Shown here: positions 42,445 through 51,574 of the stretch, piece by piece
Numbering within the stretch: the first letter of the stretch is position 1
Layout: each line of letters opens with the position of its first letter
Assembly (NCBI RefSeq): GCF_013395055.1
Contig: NZ_CP058349.1
Location: forward strand, 2,851,501 to 2,915,500
DNA from: Pseudomonas sp. ABC1
GTDB lineage: Bacteria; Pseudomonadota; Gammaproteobacteria; Pseudomonadales; Pseudomonadaceae
DNA length: 64,000 nucleotides
Direction of reading: 5' to 3'
Notes under the pieces: model-generated
Seen by the model: only the letters and a program-made list of their open reading frames with translations
Told to the model about the DNA's origin: nothing
Databases searched by the model: none
Translations under genes and position numbers: made by a program

Positions 42445-43794
42445 ATGCATATTCATATTCTGGGCATCTGCGGTACTTTCATGGGCTCGCTGGCGGTGCT
42501 GGCCAAGGCGCTCGGCCACCGCGTCACTGGCTCGGACGCCAGCGTCTATCCTCCGATGAGCACCCAGCTCGAAGCGCAAGGTATCGAGTTGCAGCAGGGC
42601 TACGACCCGGCGCACCTGCAACCGGCGCCGGACCTTGTGGTGATCGGCAATGCCCTGTCGCGGGGCAACCCGGCGGTCGAATATGTGTTGAACCAGGGCT
42701 TGCCCTACGTCAGCGGGCCGCAGTGGCTGGCCGACCATGTGCTGCAGGGGCGCTGGGTGCTGGCCGTGGCCGGTACCCATGGCAAGACCAGTAGCAGCAG
42801 CATGCTGGCCTGGGTGCTGGAACATGCCGGCATGAGCCCTGGCTTTCTGATCGGCGGTGTACCGCAGAACTTCGGCATTTCCGCACGCCTGGGCGAGACG
42901 CCGTTCTTCGTGGTCGAGGCGGACGAATATGACAGTGCCTTCTTCGACAAGCGCAGCAAGTTCGTGCACTACCGCCCGCGCACCGCGATCCTCAATAACC
43001 TCGAATTCGATCACGCGGACATCTTCCCTGACCTGGCGGCTATCGAGCGTCAGTTCCATCACCTGGTACGTACCATTCCTGGCGAGGGGCTGATTATTCA
43101 CCCGGTCGATGAGCCCGCCTTGGCGCGGGTGATCGAGATGGGTTGCTGGACGCCCGTGCAGACCACCGGGCCTGGCGGCCAGTGGCAGGCGCGGTTGCTC
43201 AGTGCCGACGGTTCGCGCTTCGAGGTGAGTTACGACGGTTCGCTTGAGGGCGTGGTGGAGTGGGGCCTGACCGGGCGTCACAACGTCGCCAATGCCCTGG
43301 CGGTGCTGGCGGCTGCACGCCATGTCGGCGTTGTGCCGGCCCTGGGGATCGAGGCGCTGGGGCGCTTCGTCAACGCCAAGCGGCGTATGGAGAAGGTCGC
43401 CGAGGTCAACGGGGTGACGGTCTACGATGACTTCGCCCACCACCCGACCGCCATCGCCACCACCCTCGATGGCCTGCGCCAGCGGGTCGGCAGTGCGCAG
43501 ATCATCGCGGTGATCGAGCCGCGCTCCAACTCCATGAAGCTCGGGGCGCACCGTGATGGGCTGGCGGCCTCCGCCGAACAGGCCGACGCAGTGTTCTGGT
43601 ATGCGCCGTCGAATCTCGGCTGGGACCTCACCGCCAGTGTCTCCGGCGCGCAGAACCCGACCCATGTCTGCGCTTCGCTGGAGGCGATCATCGAGGGCGT
43701 CAAGGCGCTGGCTCGCCCTGGCGCGCAGGTGGTGATCATGAGCAACGGCGGCTTTGGCGGTCTGCATGGCAAGTTGGCTGCAGCGCTGGCCTGA
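42445..43794 (+). CDS. mpl: Mpl, UDP-MurNAc:L-Ala-gamma-D-Glu-meso-DAP ligase
   Basis: A 449-residue Mur-ligase-family enzyme that reattaches recycled tripeptide to UDP-MurNAc. ATG 42445 (MHIHILGICGTFMG) matches the family start. The ATP-binding loop is GTHGKT (residues 110-115), VVEADEYDSAFF and ILNNLEFDHADIF follow, and YDDFAHHPTAI marks the C-terminal domain. CGTFMG in the N-terminal nucleotide-binding loop separates Mpl from MurC. It is followed after 24 bases by ubiX, a conserved Pseudomonas pairing. Confidence 0.95.
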   Translation: MHIHILGICGTFMGSLAVLAKALGHRVTGSDASVYPPMSTQLEAQGIELQQGYDPAHLQPAPDLVVIGNALSRGNPAVEYVLNQGLPYVSGPQWLADHVLQGRWVLAVAGTHGKTSSSSMLAWVLEHAGMSPGFLIGGVPQNFGISARLGETPFFVVEADEYDSAFFDKRSKFVHYRPRTAILNNLEFDHADIFPDLAAIERQFHHLVRTIPGEGLIIHPVDEPALARVIEMGCWTPVQTTGPGGQWQARLLSADGSRFEVSYDGSLEGVVEWGLTGRHNVANALAVLAAARHVGVVPALGIEALGRFVNAKRRMEKVAEVNGVTVYDDFAHHPTAIATTLDGLRQRVGSAQIIAVIEPRSNSMKLGAHRDGLAASAEQADAVFWYAPSNLGWDLTASVSGAQNPTHVCASLEAIIEGVKALARPGAQVVIMSNGGFGGLHGKLAAALA

Positions 43795-43818
43795 GAACAC
43801 TGAATGTCGAGGATTCCC

Positions 43819-44451
43819 ATGAGTGGAGCTGAACGAGTCACCCTGGCGATGACCGGCGCGTCCGGCGCGCAATACGGCCTGCGCCTGCTCGATTGCCTGG
43901 TGCAGGAGGAGCGCGAGGTGCATTTCCTCATCTCCAAGGCCGCGCAACTGGTGGTGGCGACCGAGACCGACGTGATCCTGCCGGCCAAGCCGCAGGCCTT
44001 GCAGGCGTTCCTTACCGAATACACCGGCGCCGCGCCGGGGCAGGTGCGGGTCTACGGCAAGGAGGACTGGATGGCGCCGGTGGCCTCGGGCTCCGGCGCG
44101 CCTTCGTCGATGGTGGTGGTGCCTTGCTCCACCGGCACCCTGTCGGCCATCGCCACCGGGGCATGCAACAACCTGATCGAGCGCGCCGCCGACGTGGCGC
44201 TGAAAGAGCGCCGGCAACTGATTCTGGTGCCGCGCGAGACGCCGTTCTCCAGCATCCACCTGGAGAACATGCTGAAACTGTCCAACATGGGCGCGGTGAT
44301 CCTGCCGGCCTCGCCGGGGTTCTATCACCAGCCGCAGACCCTGGATGACCTGGTGGACTTCGTCGTCGCCCGCATCCTCAACCAGTTGGGTATTCCGCAG
44401 GACATGCTGCCGCGCTGGGGGGAGCATCATCTGGGCAGTGGGGAGGACTGA
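43819..44451 (+). CDS. ubiX: flavin prenyltransferase UbiX
   Basis: A 210-residue enzyme making prenylated FMN, the cofactor of UbiD in ubiquinone synthesis. ATG 43819 is preferred to an in-frame ATG at 43804 because GAGGA lies just before it. Signature stretches are LAMTGASGAQYGLRLLD (about residues 9-25), VVPCSTGTLSAIATG and LVPRETPFSSIHLENML. The order mpl-ubiX is conserved in Pseudomonas. Confidence 0.95.
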   Translation: MSGAERVTLAMTGASGAQYGLRLLDCLVQEEREVHFLISKAAQLVVATETDVILPAKPQALQAFLTEYTGAAPGQVRVYGKEDWMAPVASGSGAPSSMVVVPCSTGTLSAIATGACNNLIERAADVALKERRQLILVPRETPFSSIHLENMLKLSNMGAVILPASPGFYHQPQTLDDLVDFVVARILNQLGIPQDMLPRWGEHHLGSGED

Positions 44452-44501
44452 GCCACCTGCATACCCGTTACCATTACCTCCCTTCTCGCTCAGGTCATTT
44501 C

Positions 44502-45893
44502 ATGCAAGTCCCCTTTTCCCTGGATGCCCGTACCGCGCGTGTGCTGCCCTGGCTGGTGGCCATCGCGTTCTTCATGCAGACGCTGGACGGCACCATCCTC
44601 AATACCGCCTTGCCGGCCATGGCCATGGACCTGCACGAAGACCCCCTGCGCATGCAGGGAGTGGTGATCGCCTACATGCTCACCGTGGCGCTGCTGATCC
44701 CCGCATCGGGTTGGCTGGCCGATCGTTTCGGGGCGCGCACGACCTTTTTCGCCGCCATTGCGCTGTTCACCCTGGGTTCGCTGCTTTGTGCGCTGTCGCA
44801 GAGCCTTGGGCAATTGATCGCCTCGCGGATCGTCCAGGGGCTGGGCGGGGCGTTGATGCTGCCGGTCGGGCGCCTGGTGATCCTGCGGGTGTTCCCGCGC
44901 AGCGAATTCGTCAAGGTGATGGCCTTCATTGCGCTGCCGGGGCTGGTCGGGCCGCTGGTGGGGCCGACCCTCGGCGGCTGGCTGGTGGAATATGCCTCCT
45001 GGCACTGGATTTTCCTGATCAACCTGCCGGTGGGCGTGCTCGGTTGTGTGTTCGCCTGGCGTTTCATGCCAGCCCTGCGCGATACGCAGCGCACCCCCTT
45101 CGATATACCGGGCTTTATCCTGTTCGGGCTGGCGATGATCCTGATCACCATGGCGCTGGAGGGCCTGGCGGAAATGCACATGCCCCATGTGCGGGTGCTA
45201 TTGCTGCTGTTCGCCGGAGCGGCCTGCCTGTGCGCCTACTGGCTACGCGCCGCACGCATCGACAGCCCGCTGTTCAGTCCCGCTCTGTTCCACTGCCGCA
45301 GCTTTGCCGTGGGCATCCTCGGCAATCTGTTCGCCCGTCTTGGTGGCGGTGCGCTGCCGTTCCTGCTGCCGCTGCTGCTACAGCTCGCGCTGAACTATTC
45401 GCCCGCGCAGGCCGGTATGGCGATGATCCCGCTGGCGCTAGGCGCGATGAGCGTCAAACCGCTGGCACAGCCGGTGTTGCAGCGCTTCGGTTATCGGCGG
45501 GTGCTGGTGAGCAATACCCTGTTGTTGGGGGCGCTGGTGATCGCCCTGGGCCTGGCGAGCAGCCAGGTGCCCTTGTGGGGGCTGCTGGCGCTGCTCTGGG
45601 TGCTGGGGATGGTCAACTCGTTGCAGTTCACCGCCATGAACACCATCACACTGATCGGCCTGAGCAATGAGCAGGCCAGCGGTGGCAATGGTTTGCTGTC
45701 GGTGGTGATACAGTTGTCGATGAGTCTTGGCGTGGCGGCGGCGAGTGCGCTGGTCAATGGTTTCAACGGGCCGGATGTGGGCAGCGATACCTTGCAGGCG
45801 TTCCAGTTGACCTTCGTCTGTGTCGGCGGGATCACCATGCTGGCGGCGGCGCTTTTCATGCAACTGGACGAGCGCGCCGGTCGTACCGGCTAA
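44502..45893 (+). CDS. mdtD: MFS transporter, DHA2/MdtD-like
   Basis: A 463-residue membrane protein with about 14 hydrophobic segments, as in the drug:H+ antiporter-2 family. The first helix holds FFMQTLDGTILNTALPAMA, which is motif D1, and loop 2-3 holds GWLADRFGARTTF, motif A. IASRIVQGLGGALMLPVGRL and LPGLVGPLVGPTLGGWL are motifs B and C of exporters. It resembles MdtD in both ends. The gene lies 50 bases after ubiX and is likely its own unit. Substrate unknown. Confidence 0.88.
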   Translation: MQVPFSLDARTARVLPWLVAIAFFMQTLDGTILNTALPAMAMDLHEDPLRMQGVVIAYMLTVALLIPASGWLADRFGARTTFFAAIALFTLGSLLCALSQSLGQLIASRIVQGLGGALMLPVGRLVILRVFPRSEFVKVMAFIALPGLVGPLVGPTLGGWLVEYASWHWIFLINLPVGVLGCVFAWRFMPALRDTQRTPFDIPGFILFGLAMILITMALEGLAEMHMPHVRVLLLLFAGAACLCAYWLRAARIDSPLFSPALFHCRSFAVGILGNLFARLGGGALPFLLPLLLQLALNYSPAQAGMAMIPLALGAMSVKPLAQPVLQRFGYRRVLVSNTLLLGALVIALGLASSQVPLWGLLALLWVLGMVNSLQFTAMNTITLIGLSNEQASGGNGLLSVVIQLSMSLGVAAASALVNGFNGPDVGSDTLQAFQLTFVCVGGITMLAAALFMQLDERAGRTG

Positions 45894-45894
45894 G

Positions 45895-45932
45895 CGTACG
45901 CACCGAAGCCGTATCGTTGGCCGGTGCGTACG
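45895..45932. terminator. convergent hairpin between mdtD-like gene and ndh
   Basis: CGTACGCACC at 45895-45904 and GGTGCGTACG at 45923-45932 form a perfect 10-base stem with an 18-base loop, located between two convergent genes. No T-tract is visible, so termination is inferred from place and symmetry. Confidence 0.45.
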
Positions 45933-45956
45933 GCACGTCCTGTGAGGCGTGGCCTG

Positions 45957-47255
45957 CTAGTGCAGTTTCAGACGCGGCTCGGTGCCGCGCCCGATACGGT
46001 CGCTGAGCATCAGCAGGGCCGTGCGTGGCAGGCCGTAGAGCGCCACCTGGTGCATGCGGTAGAGCGAGATGTAGAACATCCGCGCCAGCCAACCTTCCAG
46101 TTTGACGTTGCCCATCAGATTACCCATCAGGTTGCCCACGGCGCTGAAGCGCGACAGCGATACCAGCGAGCCATAGTCCCTGTACTGGTAGGTCGGCAGC
46201 GCCTTGCCCTGCAGGCGCAGGGTCAGCGACTTGGCCAGCAGCGAAGCCTGCTGGTGCGCGGCCTGGGCGCGGGGCGGGACGTTGCGTCCGCTGCCGTCGT
46301 CCATCGGGCAGGCGGCACAGTCGCCCAGTGCGAAGATGTCGTCGTCCAGTGTGGTCTGCAGGGTCGGTCGCACCAGCAACTGGTTGATCCGGTTGCTCTC
46401 CAGCCCGCCGATGCCGTTGAGGAAACCCGGCGCCTTGATCCCGGCGGCCCAGACCTTGAGCCCCGCCGGCACCACGCTGCCGTCGGCGATGGTCAGGCCG
46501 TCGGCATCTATCTGTTGCACGGCCGATGAAGTCAGGACGCGCACGCCGAGTTTTTCCAGGGTGCGGTGCACCGGCACGCTGATACGCTCGGGCAGCGCCG
46601 GAAGCACCTTCGGCCCGGCCTCGATCAGGGTGATGTTCATGTTCTGCGGCTGGATGCCGTTCAGGCCGTAGGCCGCCAGTTCATGGGCGGCATTGTGCAG
46701 CTCGGCCGCCAGTTCCACACCGGTGGCACCGGCGCCGACGATGGCCACGCTGATATGGCCTTCTTCGTTGTTCTGGGCGTGAGCGCACAGGTAGTGGCTG
46801 AGCAGTTGCTGGTGGAAGCGCTCGGCTTGCTGCGGGCTGTCGAGGAAGATGCAGTGCTCGGCGGCGCCGGGTGTGCCGAAGTCATTGGTCTTGCTGCCGA
46901 TGGCGATGACCAGGCTGTCGTACGGCAACCAGCGCGCAGGCAGCAGTTCGACGCCGTTATCGTCTTCGATGGCAGCGAGTTCGACGCGTTTGCCTGCACG
47001 GTCGAGCCCACAGAGTCGGCCGATCTGGAAGTTGAAGTGGCACCACTTCGCTTGTGCGACGTAGTTCAGTTCGTTTTCCGAGGAGTTCAGCGAGCCGGCG
47101 GCGACTTCATGCAGCAGCGGCTTCCAGATATGCGTGAGGTTGGCATCGACCAGGGTGATCTCGGCCTTGCCGCTCTTGCCCAGTGTCCGACCCAGGCGGG
47201 TGGCCAGTTCCAGGCCGCCGGCACCGCCGCCAATGATGAGAATTCTGTGGGGCAC
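45957..47255 (-). CDS. ndh: type II NADH:quinone dehydrogenase (NDH-2)
   Basis: A 432-residue peripheral membrane flavoprotein that passes electrons from NADH to quinone without pumping protons. A GTG start at 47255 is chosen because HRILIIGGGAGG then follows at the expected distance and GAGGCG lies upstream; an ATG 16 codons earlier adds unrelated sequence. FAD binding is IIGGGAGGLELATRLG, NAD binding is IVGAGATGVELAAEL, and IFALGDCAACP is the second FAD segment. The C-terminal amphipathic part (LEGWLARMFYISLYRMHQVALYG) gives membrane attachment. Confidence 0.94.
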   Translation of the reverse strand: MPHRILIIGGGAGGLELATRLGRTLGKSGKAEITLVDANLTHIWKPLLHEVAAGSLNSSENELNYVAQAKWCHFNFQIGRLCGLDRAGKRVELAAIEDDNGVELLPARWLPYDSLVIAIGSKTNDFGTPGAAEHCIFLDSPQQAERFHQQLLSHYLCAHAQNNEEGHISVAIVGAGATGVELAAELHNAAHELAAYGLNGIQPQNMNITLIEAGPKVLPALPERISVPVHRTLEKLGVRVLTSSAVQQIDADGLTIADGSVVPAGLKVWAAGIKAPGFLNGIGGLESNRINQLLVRPTLQTTLDDDIFALGDCAACPMDDGSGRNVPPRAQAAHQQASLLAKSLTLRLQGKALPTYQYRDYGSLVSLSRFSAVGNLMGNLMGNVKLEGWLARMFYISLYRMHQVALYGLPRTALLMLSDRIGRGTEPRLKLH

Positions 47256-47424
47256 AGTCTGTCGCCTCGTGAAGATACTCGTATTGGCGCGGCACCATGA
47301 CACCGAGTCGTTGCCTTTACAACTGCCTCTTTGTACGGTTTTTCAAGGTGTTCGCCGGACTTTATGGCGACGGACGGCAGAGCGAACGCCCTTCAGGAAG
47401 AATAATAACCCTGCGACATATAGG

Positions 47425-47456
47425 TTGTTTCGGGCCGTCTGGCTTCTCGATATAAT
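47425..47456 (+). promoter_or_regulatory. probable promoter of cytochrome c5 gene
   Basis: TATAAT, a perfect -10 consensus, lies at 47451-47456, 56 bases before the GTG start at 47513. TTGTTT at 47425-47430 is the nearest -35-like sequence, but the 20-base spacing is long, so the -35 is uncertain. Confidence 0.5.
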
Positions 47457-47512
47457 GTCGCCCGCTCGCGATACCGTGGCCGCGGGCGTATCTAGCCAGA
47501 TGAGGGTGTAAG

Positions 47513-47938
47513 GTGAACCTAATTAAAAAGATCCTGGCAGCACAGACTGCCGTAGTAGCCTTGTGGGCAATGAACGCTCAGGCTACGACGAACGATGCCA
47601 TCGCCGCTCGTCTGAAGCCGGTGGGTGAAGTCTGCATCCAGGGCCAGGAGTGCGCAGCCGCTGCGGCAGGCGCTTCGGCGGTCGCTGGTGGTGGTGCCCG
47701 CTCCGGTCAGGACGTGGTCGCCAAGTTCTGCAATGCGTGCCATAGCATTGGTCTGCTGGATGCGCCGAAGGTCGGCGATAGCGCCGCCTGGAAGGCCCGC
47801 GCAGACAAGGAAGGCGGACTGGACGGCCTGCTGGCCACCGCCATCAAGGGCCTGAACGCCATGCCGCCGAAAGGCACCTGTGCCGACTGCACGGATGATG
47901 AACTCAAGGGAGCCATCCAGCACATGTCCGGCCTCTGA
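47513..47938 (+). CDS. cytochrome c5-family protein
   Basis: A 141-residue periplasmic cytochrome. GTG start at 47513. The signal peptide ends at residue 24 (NAQA). The haem site CNACH is at residues 73-77, Met117 in NAMPPKG is the distal ligand, and CADC (123-126) is the disulfide typical of cytochrome c5. An Ala/Gly-rich linker (about 48-63) precedes the haem domain. A strong terminator follows. The place next to xpt is conserved in Pseudomonas. Confidence 0.94.
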   Translation: MNLIKKILAAQTAVVALWAMNAQATTNDAIAARLKPVGEVCIQGQECAAAAAGASAVAGGGARSGQDVVAKFCNACHSIGLLDAPKVGDSAAWKARADKEGGLDGLLATAIKGLNAMPPKGTCADCTDDELKGAIQHMSGL

Positions 47939-47961
47939 TCGGCTCGCAAGACGCTTCAACG

Positions 47962-47987
47962 AAAAAACCGCCAGCAGGCGGTTTTTT
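47962..47987. terminator. bidirectional Rho-independent terminator
   Basis: AAAAAACCGCC-AGCA-GGCGGTTTTTT is a perfect 11-base stem with A and T tracts on either side. It serves both the cytochrome c5 gene (+) and xpt (-), which converge here. Confidence 0.95.
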
Positions 47988-48010
47988 CATATGTGGCGCA
48001 AGGGTTCTTC

Positions 48011-48583
48011 TCAGTCGAGGAAGAACACCTGACCGTCGCGCAGGGCCTGCACCCGGGCGAGGGACTCGACACGGTATCCGGCCTGCTCCAGCTCCTGGCG
48101 CCCGGCCTGGAAGGACTTCTCGATCACGATGCCCAGCCCGGCAATGCTGGCGCCGGCCTTTTGGATGATCTCGATCAGGCCCTGGGCGGCCTTGCCGTTG
48201 GCCAGGAAGTCGTCGATGACCAGCACCCGGTCGGCACTCGACAGGTGCTGGGTGGAAATGGCGATGGTGCTTTCGACCTGCTTGGTGAACGAGTAGACCG
48301 AGGCGGTCAGCAGGTTGTCGTTGAGCGTCAGCGACTGGTGCTTGCGGGCGAAGATCACCGGTACGCCCAGTTCCAGTCCAGCCATCACTGCCGGGGCGAT
48401 GCCCGAAGCCTCGATGGTGACGATCTTGGTGATGCCGGCATCCTTGAAACGCTGGGCGAATTCATGGCCGATCTGCTGCATCAGCAGTGGATCGATCTGA
48501 TGGTTCAGAAAGGCATCGACCTTGAGCACTTTGTCCGAGAGGACGATACCTTCACTGCGGATTTTCTGTTTCAACTGTTCCAC
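48011..48583 (-). CDS. xpt: xanthine phosphoribosyltransferase
   Basis: A 190-residue purine-salvage enzyme converting xanthine to XMP. The start is GTG at 48583 (VEQLKQKI), which matches the usual family length of about 190; an in-frame GTG at 48589 would add two residues. The PRPP-binding motif is VLVIDDFLANGKA, and TIEASGIAPAV and FARKHQSLTL are characteristic of Xpt. No purine riboswitch was seen in the leader. Confidence 0.94.
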   Translation of the reverse strand: MEQLKQKIRSEGIVLSDKVLKVDAFLNHQIDPLLMQQIGHEFAQRFKDAGITKIVTIEASGIAPAVMAGLELGVPVIFARKHQSLTLNDNLLTASVYSFTKQVESTIAISTQHLSSADRVLVIDDFLANGKAAQGLIEIIQKAGASIAGLGIVIEKSFQAGRQELEQAGYRVESLARVQALRDGQVFFLD

Positions 48584-48780
48584 TATCACGCTACCTCAGG
48601 CGAAAAGCGGGCGGCCATCGCCCCCGTGAAAGCGGCGCATTCTCTCGCAAATCGCCCGCGGATCGAAGAAAAATCGCATACCGCCCGATGTTTTGCTGAT
48701 CCGGCTCAAGGCTTGCCTCTGGCCGCGAGTCGCCTGCCCGGTGATACTCGCGGCAGGATCAACACAGAGGGACTATCGAT

Positions 48781-49791
48781 ATGCTGCGTATTGCCATCAA
48801 CGGGTATGGGCGCATTGGCCGCGCCGTGCTGCGGGCGCTGTTCGAGCGGGGGCTGGATCAGCAGATCCGCATCGAAGCGATCAACGACCTGAGCGACAAC
48901 GACACCCTGGCGCACCTGACCCGCTTCGACTCGACCTTTGGCCGTTTCCACGAGCCGGTGGCGCTGGAAGGTGATCGCCTGCGTATCCGCGACCAGTCGA
49001 TTCGCCTGCTCAGCGAGCGCGAGCCGTCGCGTCTGCCCTGGAAGGAACTGGGCATCGACGTGGTGCTGGAGTGCTCCGGCAAGTTCAAGCAACGCGCCCA
49101 GGCCGAGCAGCACTTGCAGGCCGGGGCTGGCCGGGTGTTCGCATCGCACCCGCTGGACGGCGCCGACCTGACGGTGGTCTATGGCGTCAACCACCACCTG
49201 CTGGCCGACCAGCGCATCCTCTCCAATGCGTCCTGCACCACCAACTGCCTGGCGCCGCTGGCCAAGGTGCTGCACGAGGCGGTGGGCATTCGCCAGGGAC
49301 TGCTGAACACCGTGCACGCCTACACCAATGACCAGAACCTGCTGGACAAGGCGCACAAGGACCTCTACCGCGCCCGTGCCGCCGCATTGTCGATGATTCC
49401 CTCGACCACCGGTGCCGCGAGGGCCATCGGCCTGGTGCTGCCGGAGCTGGCGGGGCGACTGGACGGGCTCTCGGTACGGGTGCCGACGCCGAACGTGTCG
49501 CTGGTCGACCTGACGTTCACCGCCGAGTGCGCACCAGCCAGCGTCGAGGCGCTCAACCAGGCGTTGCGCGAGGGTGCGGAGCGTCTTCCGGAAGGGGTGA
49601 TGGAGTGCAATACGCTGCCGCTGGTGTCCCATGACTTCAACGGTTATGCGACATCCTGCGTGGCCGACCTCAGCCATACACGGGTGCAGGGCGACCTGGT
49701 CAAGGTATTGGCCTGGTACGACAACGAGTGGGCGTTCTCCAACCGCATGCTCGACGTGCTGCAACTCTGGGGGCGCGGCACCGGCGCTTGA
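48781..49791 (+). CDS. gap: glyceraldehyde-3-phosphate dehydrogenase, type I
   Basis: A 336-residue dehydrogenase. The Rossmann motif is INGYGRIGR (7-14 region), the catalytic SCTTNC places Cys152, and His179 lies in HAYTNDQN. The HAYTNDQ motif argues for GAPDH, since erythrose-4-phosphate dehydrogenases have a different sequence after the His. Asp in AINDLSDN points to NAD preference. Pseudomonas genomes commonly hold more than one such paralogue, so metabolic direction cannot be told. It is divergent from xpt. Confidence 0.9.
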   Translation: MLRIAINGYGRIGRAVLRALFERGLDQQIRIEAINDLSDNDTLAHLTRFDSTFGRFHEPVALEGDRLRIRDQSIRLLSEREPSRLPWKELGIDVVLECSGKFKQRAQAEQHLQAGAGRVFASHPLDGADLTVVYGVNHHLLADQRILSNASCTTNCLAPLAKVLHEAVGIRQGLLNTVHAYTNDQNLLDKAHKDLYRARAAALSMIPSTTGAARAIGLVLPELAGRLDGLSVRVPTPNVSLVDLTFTAECAPASVEALNQALREGAERLPEGVMECNTLPLVSHDFNGYATSCVADLSHTRVQGDLVKVLAWYDNEWAFSNRMLDVLQLWGRGTGA

Positions 49792-49817
49792 ACCCTGCCA
49801 ACTGCGAAGCAGGTACT

Positions 49818-49854
49818 GGGTGCGCTGCGTAATACTGGTACACGCAGCGCACCC
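49818..49854. terminator. strong convergent hairpin between gap and chemoreceptor gene
   Basis: GGGTGCGCTGCGT at 49818-49830 and ACGCAGCGCACCC at 49842-49854 form a perfect 13-base stem with an 11-base loop. It lies in the 70-base gap between converging genes. It lacks a T-tract but shares the GGGTGCGC/GCGCACCC core with the repeats at 6845 and 32811. Confidence 0.55.
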
Positions 49855-49862
49855 GGCTGTCG

Positions 49863-51422
49863 TTACGTGCGGAAGTGGCGGACCAGGCGCTCCAGGTCGT
49901 TGCCCAGGCGCGCCAGTTCGGTGCTGGCGGCGGAGATTTCCGCGCTGGCGCTGGCGGATTCCTCGGCGGTGTCGCGCACCGTGGAGACGCTGCGGTTGAT
50001 CTCTTCGGCCACCGCCGATTGTTCCTCGGCGGCGGTGGCGATCAGCGCACTCATCTGCTGGATGTTGGATACCTGGCGGGTGATCGCGGCCAGCGCCGCG
50101 CCGGTGTCGCGCACACCGTTGACCGACAGGTGGGTCTGGTCGACGCTGGTCTGCATCATGCGGCTGCTTTCCCCGGCGATATCCTGCAGGCTGGCGATCA
50201 GTTTCTCGATTTCCTCCGATGAATTCTGCGTGCGCTGCGCCAGGTTGCGCACTTCGTCGGCGACCACGGCGAAGCCACGGCCCGCCTCGCCCGCGCGGGC
50301 GGCTTCGATGGCGGCGTTGAGCGCCAGCAGGTTGGTCTGGCCGGCAACGGTCTTGATCACATCCAGCACACCGCCGATGCGCTCGCTTTCCTGTCGCAGC
50401 CGGGCCATCGACTCGGCGGATATGCCGACATCCCGTGCCAGTACTTCGATCTGCTCGATGGCCTGTTGCGAGAGTTGCAGGGCGTGGCCCGCCTCATGGT
50501 CCGCTTCCTGGGCGGCGCTGGCCGCCTGTTCCGAGTTCTGCGCGACTTCCTGCACGGTCGCGGACATTTCGTTCATCGCGGTGGCGACCAGATCGGTTTC
50601 GCTACGTTGGCTGTCGATGCCGGCCTGGGTCTGGTTGGTGATCGAGGCCAGTTGCGACGCCGACGCCGCCAACTGGTGCGAGCCACTGCCGATCTGTGCG
50701 ATGACGTCGCGCAGGCTCAGGCTCATATTGTTGATGGCGCGCAGCAGGACGCCCAGCTCATCGCTGCGCTGGCTGTGCAGTTCGACGGTCAGGTCGCCAT
50801 CGGCGATGCGCTGTGCGGCGTCCACCGCGCGGCGCAGCGGGTTGACGATCTGGCGGCTGATGACCAGCGCCACCAGTGCGCCGCTGATGATCGCCAGCAG
50901 CGTGACGGCACCCAGCATGATGCCGGTGTTGGTCACCTGGGCGGCGGCACGGCCTTCTTCGGCGTAGTACAGCGTGTTGATGCTTTCTTGCAGTTCCAGC
51001 AGGCGACCATTGGCGGCTAGCAGGGCGTCGGTGGTCGTGGCCTGGCTGCGTTCGCGGGTGTAGCTGTCGAGTGTGGTGCGCAGGCGCTCGACTGCTGCCC
51101 GGTCCTGGGCGGGCCAGCGGTTGGCCTGGATATCGCCCAGCAGGCCGTCGAGGGCATTGCTCAGGTTTTTGCTGTGTTCTTCGTGGTCGGAGAGGTGCTC
51201 GGGCGCCGGTTTCAGTGCGTAGTTGTAGTTGGCTTCGCGGGTGAAGACGGTTTCATCGAACAGGGTGCTGACCAGACTGATGCGTTGCAGGGACTTGCCG
51301 CTGCTGCGCAGGCCGTTCTCGCCGATCAGTGCCAGCAGCAACGCCAGCACCAGCAGCAGGCCGAAACCCAGTGCCAGTTTTCGGGTGACGGTCAGGTTTC
51401 TTATTCTGAGTCCGGATAGCAT
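49863..51422 (-). CDS. methyl-accepting chemotaxis protein
   Basis: A 519-residue chemoreceptor. Start at 51422 has GGAGAG upstream; an ATG 12 codons earlier is less likely. Domains are one membrane helix (about residues 11-33), a periplasmic helical sensor of about 150 residues, a second helix (about 180-200), HAMP (about 200-255), and the signalling domain with the highly conserved hairpin segment GRGFAVVADEVRNLAQRT. It lacks a C-terminal CheR pentapeptide. Ligand unknown. Confidence 0.92.
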   Translation of the reverse strand: MLSGLRIRNLTVTRKLALGFGLLLVLALLLALIGENGLRSSGKSLQRISLVSTLFDETVFTREANYNYALKPAPEHLSDHEEHSKNLSNALDGLLGDIQANRWPAQDRAAVERLRTTLDSYTRERSQATTTDALLAANGRLLELQESINTLYYAEEGRAAAQVTNTGIMLGAVTLLAIISGALVALVISRQIVNPLRRAVDAAQRIADGDLTVELHSQRSDELGVLLRAINNMSLSLRDVIAQIGSGSHQLAASASQLASITNQTQAGIDSQRSETDLVATAMNEMSATVQEVAQNSEQAASAAQEADHEAGHALQLSQQAIEQIEVLARDVGISAESMARLRQESERIGGVLDVIKTVAGQTNLLALNAAIEAARAGEAGRGFAVVADEVRNLAQRTQNSSEEIEKLIASLQDIAGESSRMMQTSVDQTHLSVNGVRDTGAALAAITRQVSNIQQMSALIATAAEEQSAVAEEINRSVSTVRDTAEESASASAEISAASTELARLGNDLERLVRHFRT

Positions 51423-51574
51423 GGGTCTCTCCGTGGATATAGGGGGCGGCTGCCGCACGGTGCGGCGTCAATCTTTGGCATATGAAAGCACTTCGCCGGG
51501 CCGAATATATTGATGCCCGCCAAATATATGTCATATAGCCACCACGCTTGAGAGGCCCGCCCCTCCGGAGGTAC

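Noticed and set aside
48584..48780. Purine riboswitch upstream of xpt
   Set aside because: The leader of the - strand gene is short and has no conserved aptamer core. Pseudomonas xpt genes are not known to carry one.
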